Positions 1 to 9,314 of a stretch of 64,000 bases of DNA are shown piece after piece. The notes beneath the pieces are model-generated. The model was given only the letters and a program-made list of their open reading frames with translations. It did not search any database and was not told where the DNA came from. This DNA comes from Pedobacter sp. L105 (GTDB lineage Bacteria; Bacteroidota; Bacteroidia; Sphingobacteriales; Sphingobacteriaceae), in the NCBI RefSeq assembly GCF_009765875.1, contig NZ_LMUP01000004.1, positions 783,080-847,079 of the forward strand. Reading direction: 5' to 3'. The translations under genes and the position numbers were made by a program. The first letter of the stretch is position 1. Every line of letters begins with the position of its first letter.

Positions 1-516
1 CTGATCTCTATGGACCAATGGCATATTTATTTCGATAACGCAGAAGATCTGGTAAGGGCTAAAAAAGAACAGTTGATCGATGTACTGAAAACACTGCCAT
101 GGGTAGCAGTAATTGATCAGTTCCAGCATTGGATCTATACCAACCCTTCGCATAATGCGGCCGACAGGGAAGAAGCATTTAAACAAATTTACAGCACATT
201 CGGTGCGGGTTTTGCCAATTGGGATGGTTTGGAAAATGAGTTCGGAAACCTATGGCAAAAACAGTTGCATGTATTTGAATTGCCTTTTTATTATATTGAA
301 TATGGCATTGCCCAGTTAGGTGCTATTGCCATCTGGAAAAACTATAAAGAAAACCCTGAAAAAGCGATTCAGCAGTATCTTGATGCCTTATCATTGGGTT
401 ATACTAAACCAATGAATGAGATCTACGAAACTGCAGGTATTAAATTTGATTTTAGCAGCAGTTATATTAAAGAATTAGCCTTATTTGTTAAAAACGAATT
501 GAATAAATTAGATTAG
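1..516 (+). CDS. pepF: M3-family oligoendopeptidase F, C-terminal part (5' end outside window)
   Basis: The reading frame is open to the left edge (L-I-S precede the first Met at 10), so this is the C-terminal ~171 residues of a larger protein. The segments MDQWHIYF near the start and FELPFYYIEYGIAQLGA around residue 90 resemble the helical C-terminal catalytic-bowl region of M3 oligoendopeptidases. These are cytosolic zinc peptidases that trim short peptides. The HExxH zinc site lies further upstream and is not in the window, so activity cannot be judged. The assignment rests on recognised family sequence. The gene ends 50 bp before an amino acid permease on the same strand, which could take up the products, but co-transcription is only inferred. 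Confidence 0.8.
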   Translation: MISMDQWHIYFDNAEDLVRAKKEQLIDVLKTLPWVAVIDQFQHWIYTNPSHNAADREEAFKQIYSTFGAGFANWDGLENEFGNLWQKQLHVFELPFYYIEYGIAQLGAIAIWKNYKENPEKAIQQYLDALSLGYTKPMNEIYETAGIKFDFSSSYIKELALFVKNELNKLD

Positions 517-566
517 TTTGCTTATAATTTATAATTTCAACAAAAAAACTAACCAATTAATCAAAA

Positions 567-2519
567 ATGCTTGAAAATCTCTTCCGGAAAAAGTCCATCA
601 CTAAAATATTAGAAGATGCAGAAAAGGGCTATGGAGACCATGATTCGGCACTGAGCAAAACGCTTGGCGTAAGGGACCTTACTGCTTTCGGAATTGCAGC
701 AATCATTGGCGCAGGTATTTTCAGCACCATAGGAAAAGCAAGTGCAGATGGTGGGCCGGCGGTAATATTCCTGTTTATTTTTACAGCGATAGCCTGTAGT
801 TTTGCTGCATTTGCTTATGCAGAGTTTGCCTCTATGGTTCCTGTTTCAGGCAGTGCTTATACCTATTCTTATGTAGCCTTCGGGGAGCTGGTAGCCTGGA
901 TCATTGGCTGGTCGCTCATCATGGAATACGCTGTAGGTAATATCACTGTGGCTATCTCCTGGTCGGACTATTTCACCGGACTACTCTCCTCCATCCACAT
1001 ACCCGCACTGGGGATCAATGGTATCAACCTGCCCGACTGGATGACGATGGATTACCTGACGGCCTATAACGGCCATCAGCATGCTGAAGCACTGGTAAAT
1101 GCCGGAAAAAACTACGCAAATCTTGATGAAGCCATCCGGATTAGTAATAATGCCTGGATAACAGCACCAAAGATCGGGAATTTTCATATCGTGGCAGATC
1201 TGCCTGCACTGGGAATTATTACCCTGATCACCTGGCTGGTATACAGGGGAATGAAAGAATCAAAAAATGCAAGTAATGCGATGGTGATCGTTAAACTGGT
1301 AGTAATTTTACTGGTACTTTCTGTCGGCGTTTTTTATATAGACACAAAAAACTGGCACCCATTTGCACCCAATGGCGTTTCTGGAATCATGAAAGGTGTT
1401 TCGGCTGTATTCTTTGCCTATATTGGCTTTGATGCGATATCTACCACTGCCGAAGAGTGTAAAAATCCGCAAAGGGACCTGCCAAGAGGAATGATGTGGG
1501 CTATTATTATCTGTACCATTCTCTATGTGGCCATTGCACTGGTATTAACAGGAATGGTAAGATATGACCACCTGGCTGTTGGTGACCCGCTATCGTTTGT
1601 ATTTGACCAGGTGAACCTTAAAATGATGAGCGGCATCATTGCTGTCAGCGCAGTTTTTGCCATGGCCAGTGTACTGCTGGTTTTTCAAATGGGGCAACCA
1701 AGGATATGGATGAGCATGAGCCGTGATGGTTTACTGCCAAAAAAATTCTCTAAGATCCATCCTGTTTACAAAACACCATCTTTTGCGACTATCGTTGTGG
1801 GTTTTGTGGTTGCAGTTCCGTCTTTATTTATGAACCTGACCATCGTTACAGACCTTTGTTCTATAGGAACACTGTTTGCCTTTGTACTGGTTTGCGCAGG
1901 TGTACTGGTTTTACAGAACAAGCCCAACATTCAGCGGAAGTTCAAAATCCCTTATGCCAATTCAAAGTACATTATACCAGTGGTATTTGCAGGAATGATC
2001 ATCGCCGGATTTACCACTTATAAAGTTGAAACCACGGAATTTCTAACCAACAAAGCCAAAGTTCAGGAGCCCATCAGCTTTATTACGCTGCTGGACAAAA
2101 ACGAACTGGACAATGTGCAGGACCAGATTAAACAAGAACAGAATAAACCTGAGCTGATTGCCAGGAATATTGACGCTGAAGCTTATTTAAACGGGTTAAC
2201 TCCCGAACAATACCAAAGTTTTGTAGAAAAAAGCAAGGTAAGTGCCGATAAAAAGTTTGAAAGCGGGTGGAGTTTGTTTAAACATAAGATCCCGATGTGG
2301 ATCTTTTTTATCCTCTGTGTGATGATCACCTATTACTGCATCACCAAGAACTTATCCCTTATTCCTGTATTAGGCTTATTAAGTTGCCTGTATATGATGT
2401 GTGAACTCGGTATCTCCAACTGGATAGGATTTGGCATCTGGCTGGTTATTGGCCTGGTGGTTTACTTTATGTATGGTTACCATCACAGTAAACTGAATCC
2501 AAAGAATAACCTGGCATAA
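567..2519 (+). CDS. APC-superfamily amino acid permease (cationic amino acid transporter type)
   Basis: A 650-residue inner-membrane transporter of the amino acid-polyamine-organocation family. The N-terminal signature is clear: LGVRDLTAFGIAAIIGAGIF is the first transmembrane segment with its glycine-rich substrate-binding break, followed by GGPAVIFLFIFTAIACSFAA. About 12-14 hydrophobic helices can be picked out. Two hydrophilic insertions stand out: about residues 150-205 between early helices, and about 490-570 before the last three helices, which makes it longer than a standard ~480-residue member. By family it would import amino acids by proton- or sodium-coupled symport; the substrate cannot be read from sequence. 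It ends before a strong bidirectional hairpin terminator facing the DUF3078 gene. Confidence 0.9.
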   Translation: MLENLFRKKSITKILEDAEKGYGDHDSALSKTLGVRDLTAFGIAAIIGAGIFSTIGKASADGGPAVIFLFIFTAIACSFAAFAYAEFASMVPVSGSAYTYSYVAFGELVAWIIGWSLIMEYAVGNITVAISWSDYFTGLLSSIHIPALGINGINLPDWMTMDYLTAYNGHQHAEALVNAGKNYANLDEAIRISNNAWITAPKIGNFHIVADLPALGIITLITWLVYRGMKESKNASNAMVIVKLVVILLVLSVGVFYIDTKNWHPFAPNGVSGIMKGVSAVFFAYIGFDAISTTAEECKNPQRDLPRGMMWAIIICTILYVAIALVLTGMVRYDHLAVGDPLSFVFDQVNLKMMSGIIAVSAVFAMASVLLVFQMGQPRIWMSMSRDGLLPKKFSKIHPVYKTPSFATIVVGFVVAVPSLFMNLTIVTDLCSIGTLFAFVLVCAGVLVLQNKPNIQRKFKIPYANSKYIIPVVFAGMIIAGFTTYKVETTEFLTNKAKVQEPISFITLLDKNELDNVQDQIKQEQNKPELIARNIDAEAYLNGLTPEQYQSFVEKSKVSADKKFESGWSLFKHKIPMWIFFILCVMITYYCITKNLSLIPVLGLLSCLYMMCELGISNWIGFGIWLVIGLVVYFMYGYHHSKLNPKNNLA

Positions 2520-2533
2520 AAAGAGTTTATGGT

Positions 2534-2582
2534 AAAAGAAAAGCGGGTATAGGGTCAGTGATCTTATACCCGCTTTTCTTTT
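2534..2582. terminator. Bidirectional terminator between permease and DUF3078 gene
   Basis: A perfect 18-bp inverted repeat (2534-2551 with 2565-2582) closes a 13-nt loop. The outer stem is A-rich on one side and T-rich on the other, giving a U-tract in both directions, which suits the convergent flanking genes. Confidence 0.85.
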
Positions 2583-2593
2583 TATTCGTCCGG

Positions 2594-3511
2594 CTAGAAT
2601 TTATAGGTTAAGCCAGCGCCAAAGATCTGTTTTACCTGTAAAGCTTTCTTGTTGCCAGTTACTGTACCCGTATTATCTACTACAGGTATATTCGTTTTAT
2701 CATCATAGATCATCTCTACTCCTGCATTCACCGTTACAAATTTATTCACCTTCATAAATAGGTTAGCGGTATAATCGGTATAAACGTTTTGTGGCTTATC
2801 CAGATAGTTTGAATAGAGTTTCAAAATATTTTCTAAGCTGATGTTTTGCATAATGTTGAATTTATAGTAAGCATCTAACGAAGCACCAAATTCATAATGT
2901 AATTTTTGTCCAGGGTCGACACCAAACGCGCCGGCATTAGACAAAGAATCGTTACGGACGATGATTAAGCGGGAAGCAACGGGAGAGAAATTGACCCTGA
3001 AGTTGTCCGATTTTTTATACGCAAAACCAGGCCCTAAAGTAAGATACGCAGGCGCAAGGAAATCTGAGATCAGCGTTCTTGCATCACCGTTATATTGCCA
3101 GCCTTTTGTAAACTGGGTTTGAAAGTTGGCATAAAAAGTATATAACCAGTGTGGTGCTGCCTGATAACCCAGTAAACTATTCAATATGAGCCTGTCGTCA
3201 TTTTTACGGGTACCCACGTCCGCTTGCTTACTTAAGCCATAACCAAAGATGGCTTTGTTATCCCAGCTCCATTTGTCCTTTTTATAATTGAAATCATAAT
3301 TCAAAACAATATTCCCCGCTACAGAATTTACACCGCCTGCTGCCCAGTTGGAAAAGGAGCTTTGATTGATCAGGAAAGTATTTTCCCCGTGAATGGTCCA
3401 TCGTTTGGCGGTATCGGCTTTGCTGGTGTCTTTTTTAGCTGCAGGGGTTTGCTGTGCATAAGTGACTACACTGGCACAGGTCAATAATAGAGAGAGGGCA
3501 ACATTTTTCAT
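2594..3511 (-). CDS. DUF3078 domain-containing outer-membrane beta-barrel-like protein
   Basis: 305 residues with a clear Sec signal peptide (hydrophobic core to about residue 18, cleavage after TYAQQ) and a short K/D/T-rich linker. The rest matches the Bacteroidota DUF3078 family: motif INQSSFSNWAAGGVNS around residues 48-63, then alternating amphipathic strands ending in a terminal phenylalanine (GLTYKF), as in outer-membrane barrels. Function is unknown for the family. It probably sits in the outer membrane or periplasm. It is monocistronic, about 45 bp downstream of kup on the same strand, and separated from the permease by a terminator. Family assignment is firm; a barrel fold is inferred from strand pattern and the C-terminal aromatic residue. 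Confidence 0.8.
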   Translation of the reverse strand: MKNVALSLLLTCASVVTYAQQTPAAKKDTSKADTAKRWTIHGENTFLINQSSFSNWAAGGVNSVAGNIVLNYDFNYKKDKWSWDNKAIFGYGLSKQADVGTRKNDDRLILNSLLGYQAAPHWLYTFYANFQTQFTKGWQYNGDARTLISDFLAPAYLTLGPGFAYKKSDNFRVNFSPVASRLIIVRNDSLSNAGAFGVDPGQKLHYEFGASLDAYYKFNIMQNISLENILKLYSNYLDKPQNVYTDYTANLFMKVNKFVTVNAGVEMIYDDKTNIPVVDNTGTVTGNKKALQVKQIFGAGLTYKF

Positions 3512-3557
3512 AGGCTGTAGATTTGTTTTATATATATTTTATTTCTGAATTTCATGA

Positions 3558-5513
3558 TTAGGCGGGTAAACGGTTGAGTATAATATCTTCCGCAGATACG
3601 AAAATAAGAGGCACTTTTTCTATTTCAACATAACTGGAATCCAGGCCAAAGCTTTTCTCTTCTGACAGACTTAATTTCTTTAGCACAAAGTAATACCACC
3701 ACATTACACTCCGTTCGTAAACACTCAGTTTAGAGAATTTAGACAGGTGTTTTTCCAGCAGGATGAATCTGAAGTCGCCCGCAATTTTATGTTTATGCAG
3801 CGATGTATATTTACTGATAATATCTACTTCCCCATTTTTCACCAGTTCTTCAATCACCTTCCGGTATAACAAGTTTACCCGCTGCTCTACCCTGAAGCCT
3901 AATTTAAAGTCTATCCTGACCAGCTTTCCGGGAATTAAGAAGGTGACCTTGTAATCCTGTGTAAAAGGTTCATCCACCACATCAACATGCACCAGCCAAT
4001 AGATATCTGCCCGCTTGGGTTCTTTTTGAAGGATAGAATAGATGATCTTGGATTCTATTTCTGTTTTAAAATTGGCATTGGTCATGTAAACCAGTTGTGA
4101 GGAGTATTTAGCAACAGATTCATCCTCGCTGAGTTCGCTGATGATTTCAAAATAATCTTCAACCTCCACATATTTAACAAACCTGCTTTTTATCCTTCTG
4201 GCCACATACCATCCCCACATCACAGAAAACAATACTGCACCAATCATGACCGTTACAAACCCGCCATGAAAAAATTTAGTCATATTACCAACCAGGAAGG
4301 TAAATTCAATTGCGCCGTAAACCGCTACAAATATGATGATTGCATAACGGGGAACCTTTTTGGAGATCATATAGGCGGCCACCAAGATGGTAGTGGCTAA
4401 AAATGTCATGTTGATGGCCAGGCCGTATGCCCCCTCCATATTTACAGATCTTTTAAAAATGAGCACAATTAACAAACAGCCTGCGCACAATAACCAGTTA
4501 ATTGAAGGTACATAAATCTGCCCTCTTTCGTTACTGGGGTAATTAATTCTCACTTTGGGCCATAGATTAAGCCTTACAGCTTCCGAGATCAGGGTAAATG
4601 AACCGCTGATCATAGCCTGACTGGCAATGATCGCGGCGATGGTAGACAAGGCGACCATAAAAAGCAGGTAGGGCTCCGGTACGATCTGGAAAAATGGATT
4701 AAGACGAAGATCATAATGCGGGTGCTGCAATAGCCATACCCCCTGCCCAAGATAATTGAGGATCAGCGTAGCTTTTACAAAAACCCAGCTTACCCGGATA
4801 TTATTCCTTCCGCAATGTCCAAGATCTGAGTATAAAGCTTCGGCCCCGGTAGTACATAAAAATACGCCGCCAAGGATCACCAGTGCCATGGGATTTGTGA
4901 TAATCAGATGTGCAGCATAATAAGGGTTAAGCGCCTTTAGAATACTCAGGTCCTGTACCACATAGGCCATTCCCAATATACCCAGCGTGGCAAACCATAA
5001 CAGCATGATCGGCCCGAATAATTTACCAACCAGGCTGGTACCAAACTGCTGGATTACGAACAATAGCGTAATAATAAGCAGTACGATTGGAATAACCCTC
5101 ATGTGCGTAAACTTTACCTGAAGCCCTTCAATGGCCGTTGTAACGGTGATACTGGGAGTAATGATACCATCGGCCAGCATTGCGCAGCCGCCAATCACAG
5201 CGGGGATCACCAGCCACTTTGCCTTTTTACGGACCAACGAGTACAGCGAAAATATTCCACCCTCTCCCTTATTGTCTGCACGCAATGTGATCACTACATA
5301 TTTAATCGTTGTTTGTAAAGTAAGTGTCCAGATAATACAGGATAACGCACCCAGCACCATCATCGGATTAATGGTTTGACCACCTTCGCTCACTGTATTA
5401 AATATCGCTCTTAGGGTATATAATGGAGAAGTCCCTATGTCACCGTATACAATTCCCAAACTAATCAGCAGACCAGCTGCCGAAAGTTTGTTCAGATCTT
5501 TATGTTCAGACAA
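3558..5513 (-). CDS. kup: KUP-family potassium uptake transporter
   Basis: 651 residues with the KUP/HAK/KT signature at the start of helix 1 (LGIVYGDIGTSPLYTLRAIF, about residues 19-38) and about 12 transmembrane helices, followed by a ~200-residue hydrophilic C-terminal domain from about residue 450. It is a proton-coupled, low-rate constitutive K+ importer of the inner membrane, and its length is typical. The start codon appears to be TTG: the in-frame sequence upstream reaches a stop within about 15 codons without an ATG, and the next Met is near residue 48, inside the second helix. Neighbouring DUF3078 follows on the same strand. The 180-bp gap upstream is AT-rich and shared with a divergent gene. 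Confidence 0.93.
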   Translation of the reverse strand: MSEHKDLNKLSAAGLLISLGIVYGDIGTSPLYTLRAIFNTVSEGGQTINPMMVLGALSCIIWTLTLQTTIKYVVITLRADNKGEGGIFSLYSLVRKKAKWLVIPAVIGGCAMLADGIITPSITVTTAIEGLQVKFTHMRVIPIVLLIITLLFVIQQFGTSLVGKLFGPIMLLWFATLGILGMAYVVQDLSILKALNPYYAAHLIITNPMALVILGGVFLCTTGAEALYSDLGHCGRNNIRVSWVFVKATLILNYLGQGVWLLQHPHYDLRLNPFFQIVPEPYLLFMVALSTIAAIIASQAMISGSFTLISEAVRLNLWPKVRINYPSNERGQIYVPSINWLLCAGCLLIVLIFKRSVNMEGAYGLAINMTFLATTILVAAYMISKKVPRYAIIIFVAVYGAIEFTFLVGNMTKFFHGGFVTVMIGAVLFSVMWGWYVARRIKSRFVKYVEVEDYFEIISELSEDESVAKYSSQLVYMTNANFKTEIESKIIYSILQKEPKRADIYWLVHVDVVDEPFTQDYKVTFLIPGKLVRIDFKLGFRVEQRVNLLYRKVIEELVKNGEVDIISKYTSLHKHKIAGDFRFILLEKHLSKFSKLSVYERSVMWWYYFVLKKLSLSEEKSFGLDSSYVEIEKVPLIFVSAEDIILNRLPA

Positions 5514-5692
5514 TTTTAAAATATTTTATATATAATTTCAATTAAACGGACTCACAACAAATAAGTTTGATTGATGTCAAGATTTATCACATAGATTAAA
5601 CATTTACAACTGTTAAATTGTGTTAAATATTGTTTATACTTCAAAATCTTTAATTTTTCTGTGGAATTATTTCTACTTTTACGGACAGATAG

Positions 5693-6208
5693 ATGAATAC
5701 AAAAACTAAAACGGTCTCACTCCTATACTTAATTTGCATATTATGCATCAGTATGTTATGCAGTGCCCCAGTTTTTGCCCAGCGTTCTGACAGCATCAAC
5801 AATAGCTCGAAATATAAAAGGATTGTCAAGACCCCTCAGATTAAGGGCGATGTACCTTCTTACAGACCAAGTTATACTCCCGGTGGTGCTTTAACCCCTT
5901 ACAACAGTTTAGTTTCCCATAATAAAATCAGTGGCAAGGCCGACAAGATCCTTTCCGTGCTTAGGGTTTATCCTAATCCTGTTGACGATCAGATCAACCT
6001 GATTTTACGCCTGGAACGCGAATCTGTTATTTCTATTAAAATAATGGATTTATTGGGGAACGAAGTGGTTACGCTTTCTAATGAACGCTTATCTGCCGGG
6101 GAACAAACCAAAACCTTTACTATCCCGAACCGCCTGAACAGTGGTATTTATTTTCTGCGTTTTGTTGCCGGTTCAGAAACCGTGGTAAAACGTATTTCTG
6201 TGCTATAA
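5693..6208 (+). CDS. Small secreted protein with T9SS type A sorting domain
   Basis: 171 residues: a signal peptide to about residue 30 (hydrophobic run ending PVFAQ), a ~60-residue low-complexity S/N/P-rich segment, then a type A type IX secretion sorting domain from about residue 90. The domain begins with VYPNPVDDQINL and ends GIYFLRFVAGSETVVKRISVL-like, the canonical YPNP...GxYxxR...V/I pattern. By family the C-terminal domain directs export through the T9SS and attachment to the cell surface. There is almost no cargo between signal and sorting domain, so it may be a vestigial or very small cargo protein. A near-consensus -7 box (TACTTTTA) lies about 18 bp before the ATG. Confidence 0.85.
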   Translation: MNTKTKTVSLLYLICILCISMLCSAPVFAQRSDSINNSSKYKRIVKTPQIKGDVPSYRPSYTPGGALTPYNSLVSHNKISGKADKILSVLRVYPNPVDDQINLILRLERESVISIKIMDLLGNEVVTLSNERLSAGEQTKTFTIPNRLNSGIYFLRFVAGSETVVKRISVL

Positions 6209-6295
6209 TTTTCATTATTCCTTCCTTTTTTAATAGATATAAAGTTACTTTTACGCATCATGCGCCTGCATGAGAGGATAAAACGAACTTACATA

Positions 6296-6907
6296 ATGAA
6301 GATAATTGCCATTGGCCGCAACTATGCAGCACACGCTAAAGAATTAAATAATCCACTGCCTTCCAGCCCTGTTATATTTTTAAAACCAGACACCGCTGTC
6401 CTTAAAGACAATAAGCCATTCTATATTCCCGAATTTTCATCAAACATCCATTATGAACTGGAAGTAGTGCTTAAAGTATGTAAAGAAGGAAAACACATTG
6501 CCGAAAAATTCGCCGCCAATTATTATGATGAAATTGGCCTGGGTATAGATTTTACTGCCCGTGACATTCAGGACGTGCAAAAGGCAAAAGGCCTGCCCTG
6601 GGAGCTGGCAAAGGCTTTTGACCATTCCGCAGCCATCAGTCATTTTATTCCTAAAGCGCAGATCCCCGACCTGAAAGACCTTGAGTTTGAACTGAAAATC
6701 AATAATGAAACCCGCCAGAATGGAAACACAAAAAATGTCATTTACTCTTTTGAGCAGATCATCGCTTTCGTTTCACAATATATTACCCTAAAAAAAGGCG
6801 ATCTTATTTTTACGGGAACACCCGAAGGTGTTGGACAGGTGCACCAGGGAGATAAACTGGAAGCCTGGATAGGTACCGAACAATTTCTAAATTTTGATAT
6901 AAAATAA
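6296..6907 (+). CDS. Fumarylacetoacetate hydrolase (FAH) family protein
   Basis: 203 residues when started at the ATG at 6296. An upstream ATG at 6260 would add 12 residues that look unlike the family, whereas MKIIAIGRNYAAHAKEL is the typical FAH-family start. The metal-binding acidic residues are present in the pattern HYELEVVLKV, then GIDFTARDIQD, then GDLIFTGTPEGVG near the C-terminus. FAH-family enzymes cleave C-C bonds in 2-oxo acids such as acylpyruvates and oxaloacetate in the cytosol; the exact substrate is not determinable here. It is short, like the YcgM/FAHD1 group. It lies 5 bp before an M23 peptidase gene, so the two are probably co-transcribed. Confidence 0.87.
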   Translation: MKIIAIGRNYAAHAKELNNPLPSSPVIFLKPDTAVLKDNKPFYIPEFSSNIHYELEVVLKVCKEGKHIAEKFAANYYDEIGLGIDFTARDIQDVQKAKGLPWELAKAFDHSAAISHFIPKAQIPDLKDLEFELKINNETRQNGNTKNVIYSFEQIIAFVSQYITLKKGDLIFTGTPEGVGQVHQGDKLEAWIGTEQFLNFDIK

Positions 6908-6912
6908 GCTGA

Positions 6913-8631
6913 ATGATTAAAGCAGGTATTTTCCTTTTTCTATTTAGCGCATTTACTCTCAGCTGCGAAGCGCAGCAAATTTTTAGTGGCAACAAGTATC
7001 CGCTTGTAGATTTCCGTCAACCGCTGGATATTGAACCTCCTGCCCTTGCAGGATCTTTTGGCGAACTAAGGCCTAACCACTTCCATTCAGGTATGGACTT
7101 CCGTACCAATCAGCGGGAAGGTTATCCTGTTTACGCCACTGCCGATGGATATGTATCCAGGTTAAGGGTACAGAACAGTGGTTTCGGACAGGCCATTTAT
7201 CTCAATCATCCTAATGGGTTTACTTCTGTATACGGCCATATATCGCGCTTTGCGCCAAAAATAGCCGCAGCAGTGAAAGCCCTGCAATACGAGAAGAAGA
7301 CCTTTGAACTGGATGAATTTCCTGCAGCCGATGCTTTTCCCGTACATAAAGGTGATATCATTGCCTATTCGGGAAACAGGGGAAGTTCCGGTGGCCCGCA
7401 CCTGCATTTTGAGATCAGGGATACGAAAACAGAAAACACCATCAATCCGCAGTTATTCGGCATCCAGGTGCCAGATGATATACCACCGATTATTTATTCC
7501 TTATATGTCTATAAGCTGAATAAAAAACCTTTTAATGAATACACGCCAAAACAATACTTTCAGGTTGCCGGTGCTGCCGGCAAGTTTCACCTGATGCATC
7601 CGGGCGTGATTAACGTGAGTGGAGAAGTTGGGTTCGGAATAATCACCACAGACAGGCACAATGGCCATTCAGGAATCATAGGTATTTATTCTATCGAACT
7701 GGCAGCAGATACGAAAACGATATATACTTCTTCGCTGGAAAGGTTCGCCTTTGAAAACAGTATTGCCGTAAACTCCCATATTGATTATCCGACATTTAAA
7801 AACTCCAGGATCAGTATCCAGAAGAGTTTTGTGGATCCGGGCAATCCTTTACAGATCTACAGCAACCTGGTTAACAATGGCAGGATAGAATTTGACGACC
7901 AGCAGGTACATACCCTAAATTACATTGTAACGGATGCCAGGGGAAATAAAAGTACTTTGTCTTTTACAGTGCACTCAGATGGCAAAACTCCTGTTACACC
8001 AGATCAGCCCGCAGGTGTTCCTTTTTCTTATAACAAAGACAATACATTTGCTGCAGATGGGGTTAAAGTTGTGGTACCGAAAGGAACTTTATACAATGAC
8101 CTGAATTTGATTTATAAAGTTAAGCCTAAACCAGCCAGAGGAGCCTACTCCTCCATTTATCAAATCCATAACAACCTGACACCACTGCATAAAGGCTTTG
8201 ATCTCTGGATTAAACCAGACGCCAGCCTGGGTAGCTTAACTGGGAAAGCTGTGATTGTAAGCGCCGGCGGATCGAGCCAGGGAGGAATTGTGGATGACGG
8301 TTATATCAAAGCATCACCAAGGAATTTTGGCAGTTTCTACATTGCTGTAGATACTGTTGCACCAAGCATCACCCCGCTAAACATAGCTTCGGGCAAGAAT
8401 ATGGCTGGCATCGCAAAAATGATGTTTAAGCTCCACGATAACCTTTCAGGAATCAAAAGTTTTAACGGTTATATAGACGGCAACTGGGTATTGATGGAAT
8501 TTGATACCAAAACATCCACATTATGGCACTCTTTTGATGAACGTACTGCTACCGGGAAACATCAGCTGAAGCTGGTAGTAGAGGACATGAAAGAGAACGT
8601 TAGAACGTATTCCATTACTTTTTATAAATAA
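6913..8631 (+). CDS. M23-family metallopeptidase, cell-envelope
   Basis: 572 residues with an N-terminal export signal ending near LSCEAQQ (the Cys could be a lipobox, but Sec cleavage after EAQ is equally possible). The LytM/M23 domain lies at about residues 50-180: HFHSGMDFRT carries the first zinc ligands and GGPHLHFEIRD the second H-x-H motif, so the catalytic set looks complete. The ~390-residue C-terminal part has beta-rich sequence without a family I can name. M23 enzymes cut peptidoglycan cross-links or act as scaffolds for amidases. It lies in an apparent operon with the FAH-family gene (5 bp upstream) and the Bcp peroxidase (4 bp downstream). Confidence 0.88.
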   Translation: MIKAGIFLFLFSAFTLSCEAQQIFSGNKYPLVDFRQPLDIEPPALAGSFGELRPNHFHSGMDFRTNQREGYPVYATADGYVSRLRVQNSGFGQAIYLNHPNGFTSVYGHISRFAPKIAAAVKALQYEKKTFELDEFPAADAFPVHKGDIIAYSGNRGSSGGPHLHFEIRDTKTENTINPQLFGIQVPDDIPPIIYSLYVYKLNKKPFNEYTPKQYFQVAGAAGKFHLMHPGVINVSGEVGFGIITTDRHNGHSGIIGIYSIELAADTKTIYTSSLERFAFENSIAVNSHIDYPTFKNSRISIQKSFVDPGNPLQIYSNLVNNGRIEFDDQQVHTLNYIVTDARGNKSTLSFTVHSDGKTPVTPDQPAGVPFSYNKDNTFAADGVKVVVPKGTLYNDLNLIYKVKPKPARGAYSSIYQIHNNLTPLHKGFDLWIKPDASLGSLTGKAVIVSAGGSSQGGIVDDGYIKASPRNFGSFYIAVDTVAPSITPLNIASGKNMAGIAKMMFKLHDNLSGIKSFNGYIDGNWVLMEFDTKTSTLWHSFDERTATGKHQLKLVVEDMKENVRTYSITFYK

Positions 8632-8635
8632 GCAT

Positions 8636-9100
8636 ATGAGTGAATTAAAAGAAGGTCAGCAGGCACCTGAATTTACAGGATTAGACCAGGACGGAAAAAC
8701 TGTAAGCCTGGATCAGTTTAAAGGTAAAAAAGTAGTCTTGTATTTTTATCCCAAGGATGACACCCCGGGCTGTACTGCTGAAGCCTGTGATTTCAGGGAT
8801 AATTACCAGGGATTACTGGCCAAAGGAATTGTTGTTTTAGGCGTAAGTGTGGATGATGAGAAATCACATCAGAAATTTGCTGCCAAACATAGTCTTCCTT
8901 TTACCCTGCTGGCAGATACAGATCATAAAATTGTAGAAGCTTATGGTGTTTGGGCAGAGAAGAACATGTATGGCAAAAAATATATGGGCATCAACCGTAC
9001 TACGTTTATCATTGATGAAGATGGGGGCCTTAGTCATATCATTAAAAAAGTTGACACTAAAAACTCAACTGCACAAGTGCTGGAACTTTTAGAAAAATGA
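8636..9100 (+). CDS. bcp: Thioredoxin-dependent thiol peroxidase (Bcp/PrxQ)
   Basis: 154 residues of the AhpC/TSA superfamily, PrxQ subgroup. The peroxidatic cysteine is Cys46 in YPKDDTPGCTAEACDFRD and the resolving cysteine is Cys51 five residues later, the classical atypical 2-Cys PrxQ spacing. It reduces hydroperoxides in the cytosol using thioredoxin; a thioredoxin gene lies about 6 kb away in the same window. Length is normal. It starts 4 bp after the M23 peptidase stop, so it probably shares that transcript. Confidence 0.95.
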   Translation: MSELKEGQQAPEFTGLDQDGKTVSLDQFKGKKVVLYFYPKDDTPGCTAEACDFRDNYQGLLAKGIVVLGVSVDDEKSHQKFAAKHSLPFTLLADTDHKIVEAYGVWAEKNMYGKKYMGINRTTFIIDEDGGLSHIIKKVDTKNSTAQVLELLEK

Positions 9101-9164
9101 CAAACAATCAGCATTAAAAGAGCCTTTAAAGGCCTAATTGTAAGCGATAAGTGACAGAATAAAC

Positions 9165-9172
9165 TATATTTG
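9165..9172 (+). promoter_or_regulatory. -7 promoter box upstream of split transketolase
   Basis: TATATTTG fits the Bacteroidota -7 consensus TAnnTTTG. No good TTTG lies exactly 19 bp upstream. If used, transcription starts near 9179 and leaves a leader of about 135 nt containing the hairpin at 9196-9226. Confidence 0.5.
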
Positions 9173-9195
9173 CCAGCATAATTGGTCAGCAATCC

Positions 9196-9226
9196 AAATC
9201 AGGAAAATGTTTAAGTTTCCTGATTT
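9196..9226 (+). terminator. Hairpin in the transketolase leader region
   Basis: A perfect 11-bp inverted repeat (9196-9206 with 9216-9226) with a 9-nt loop and an A/T-rich outer stem. It could terminate the bcp transcript or act as a leader structure for the transketolase genes; the -7 box at 9165 places it inside that leader. Confidence 0.5.
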
Positions 9227-9314
9227 CTAATCTGCTTTAAGCAAATGCAAGCGTAATCACATTAACGGGCCTGCAGGGCCATGAATATAAAACGGTAAAA
9301 AACAATTTATACGA

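Noticed and set aside
5611..5630. TGTTAAAT repeat upstream of kup as a Pho box
   Set aside because: The two TTAA cores are 10 bp apart, not 11, and there is no good -7 box in the right place; AT-rich chance is more likely.
9123..9134. GCCTTTAAAGGC palindrome as a regulator site
   Set aside because: Short palindrome just after bcp; with no partner site or known binding pattern it is not supported.
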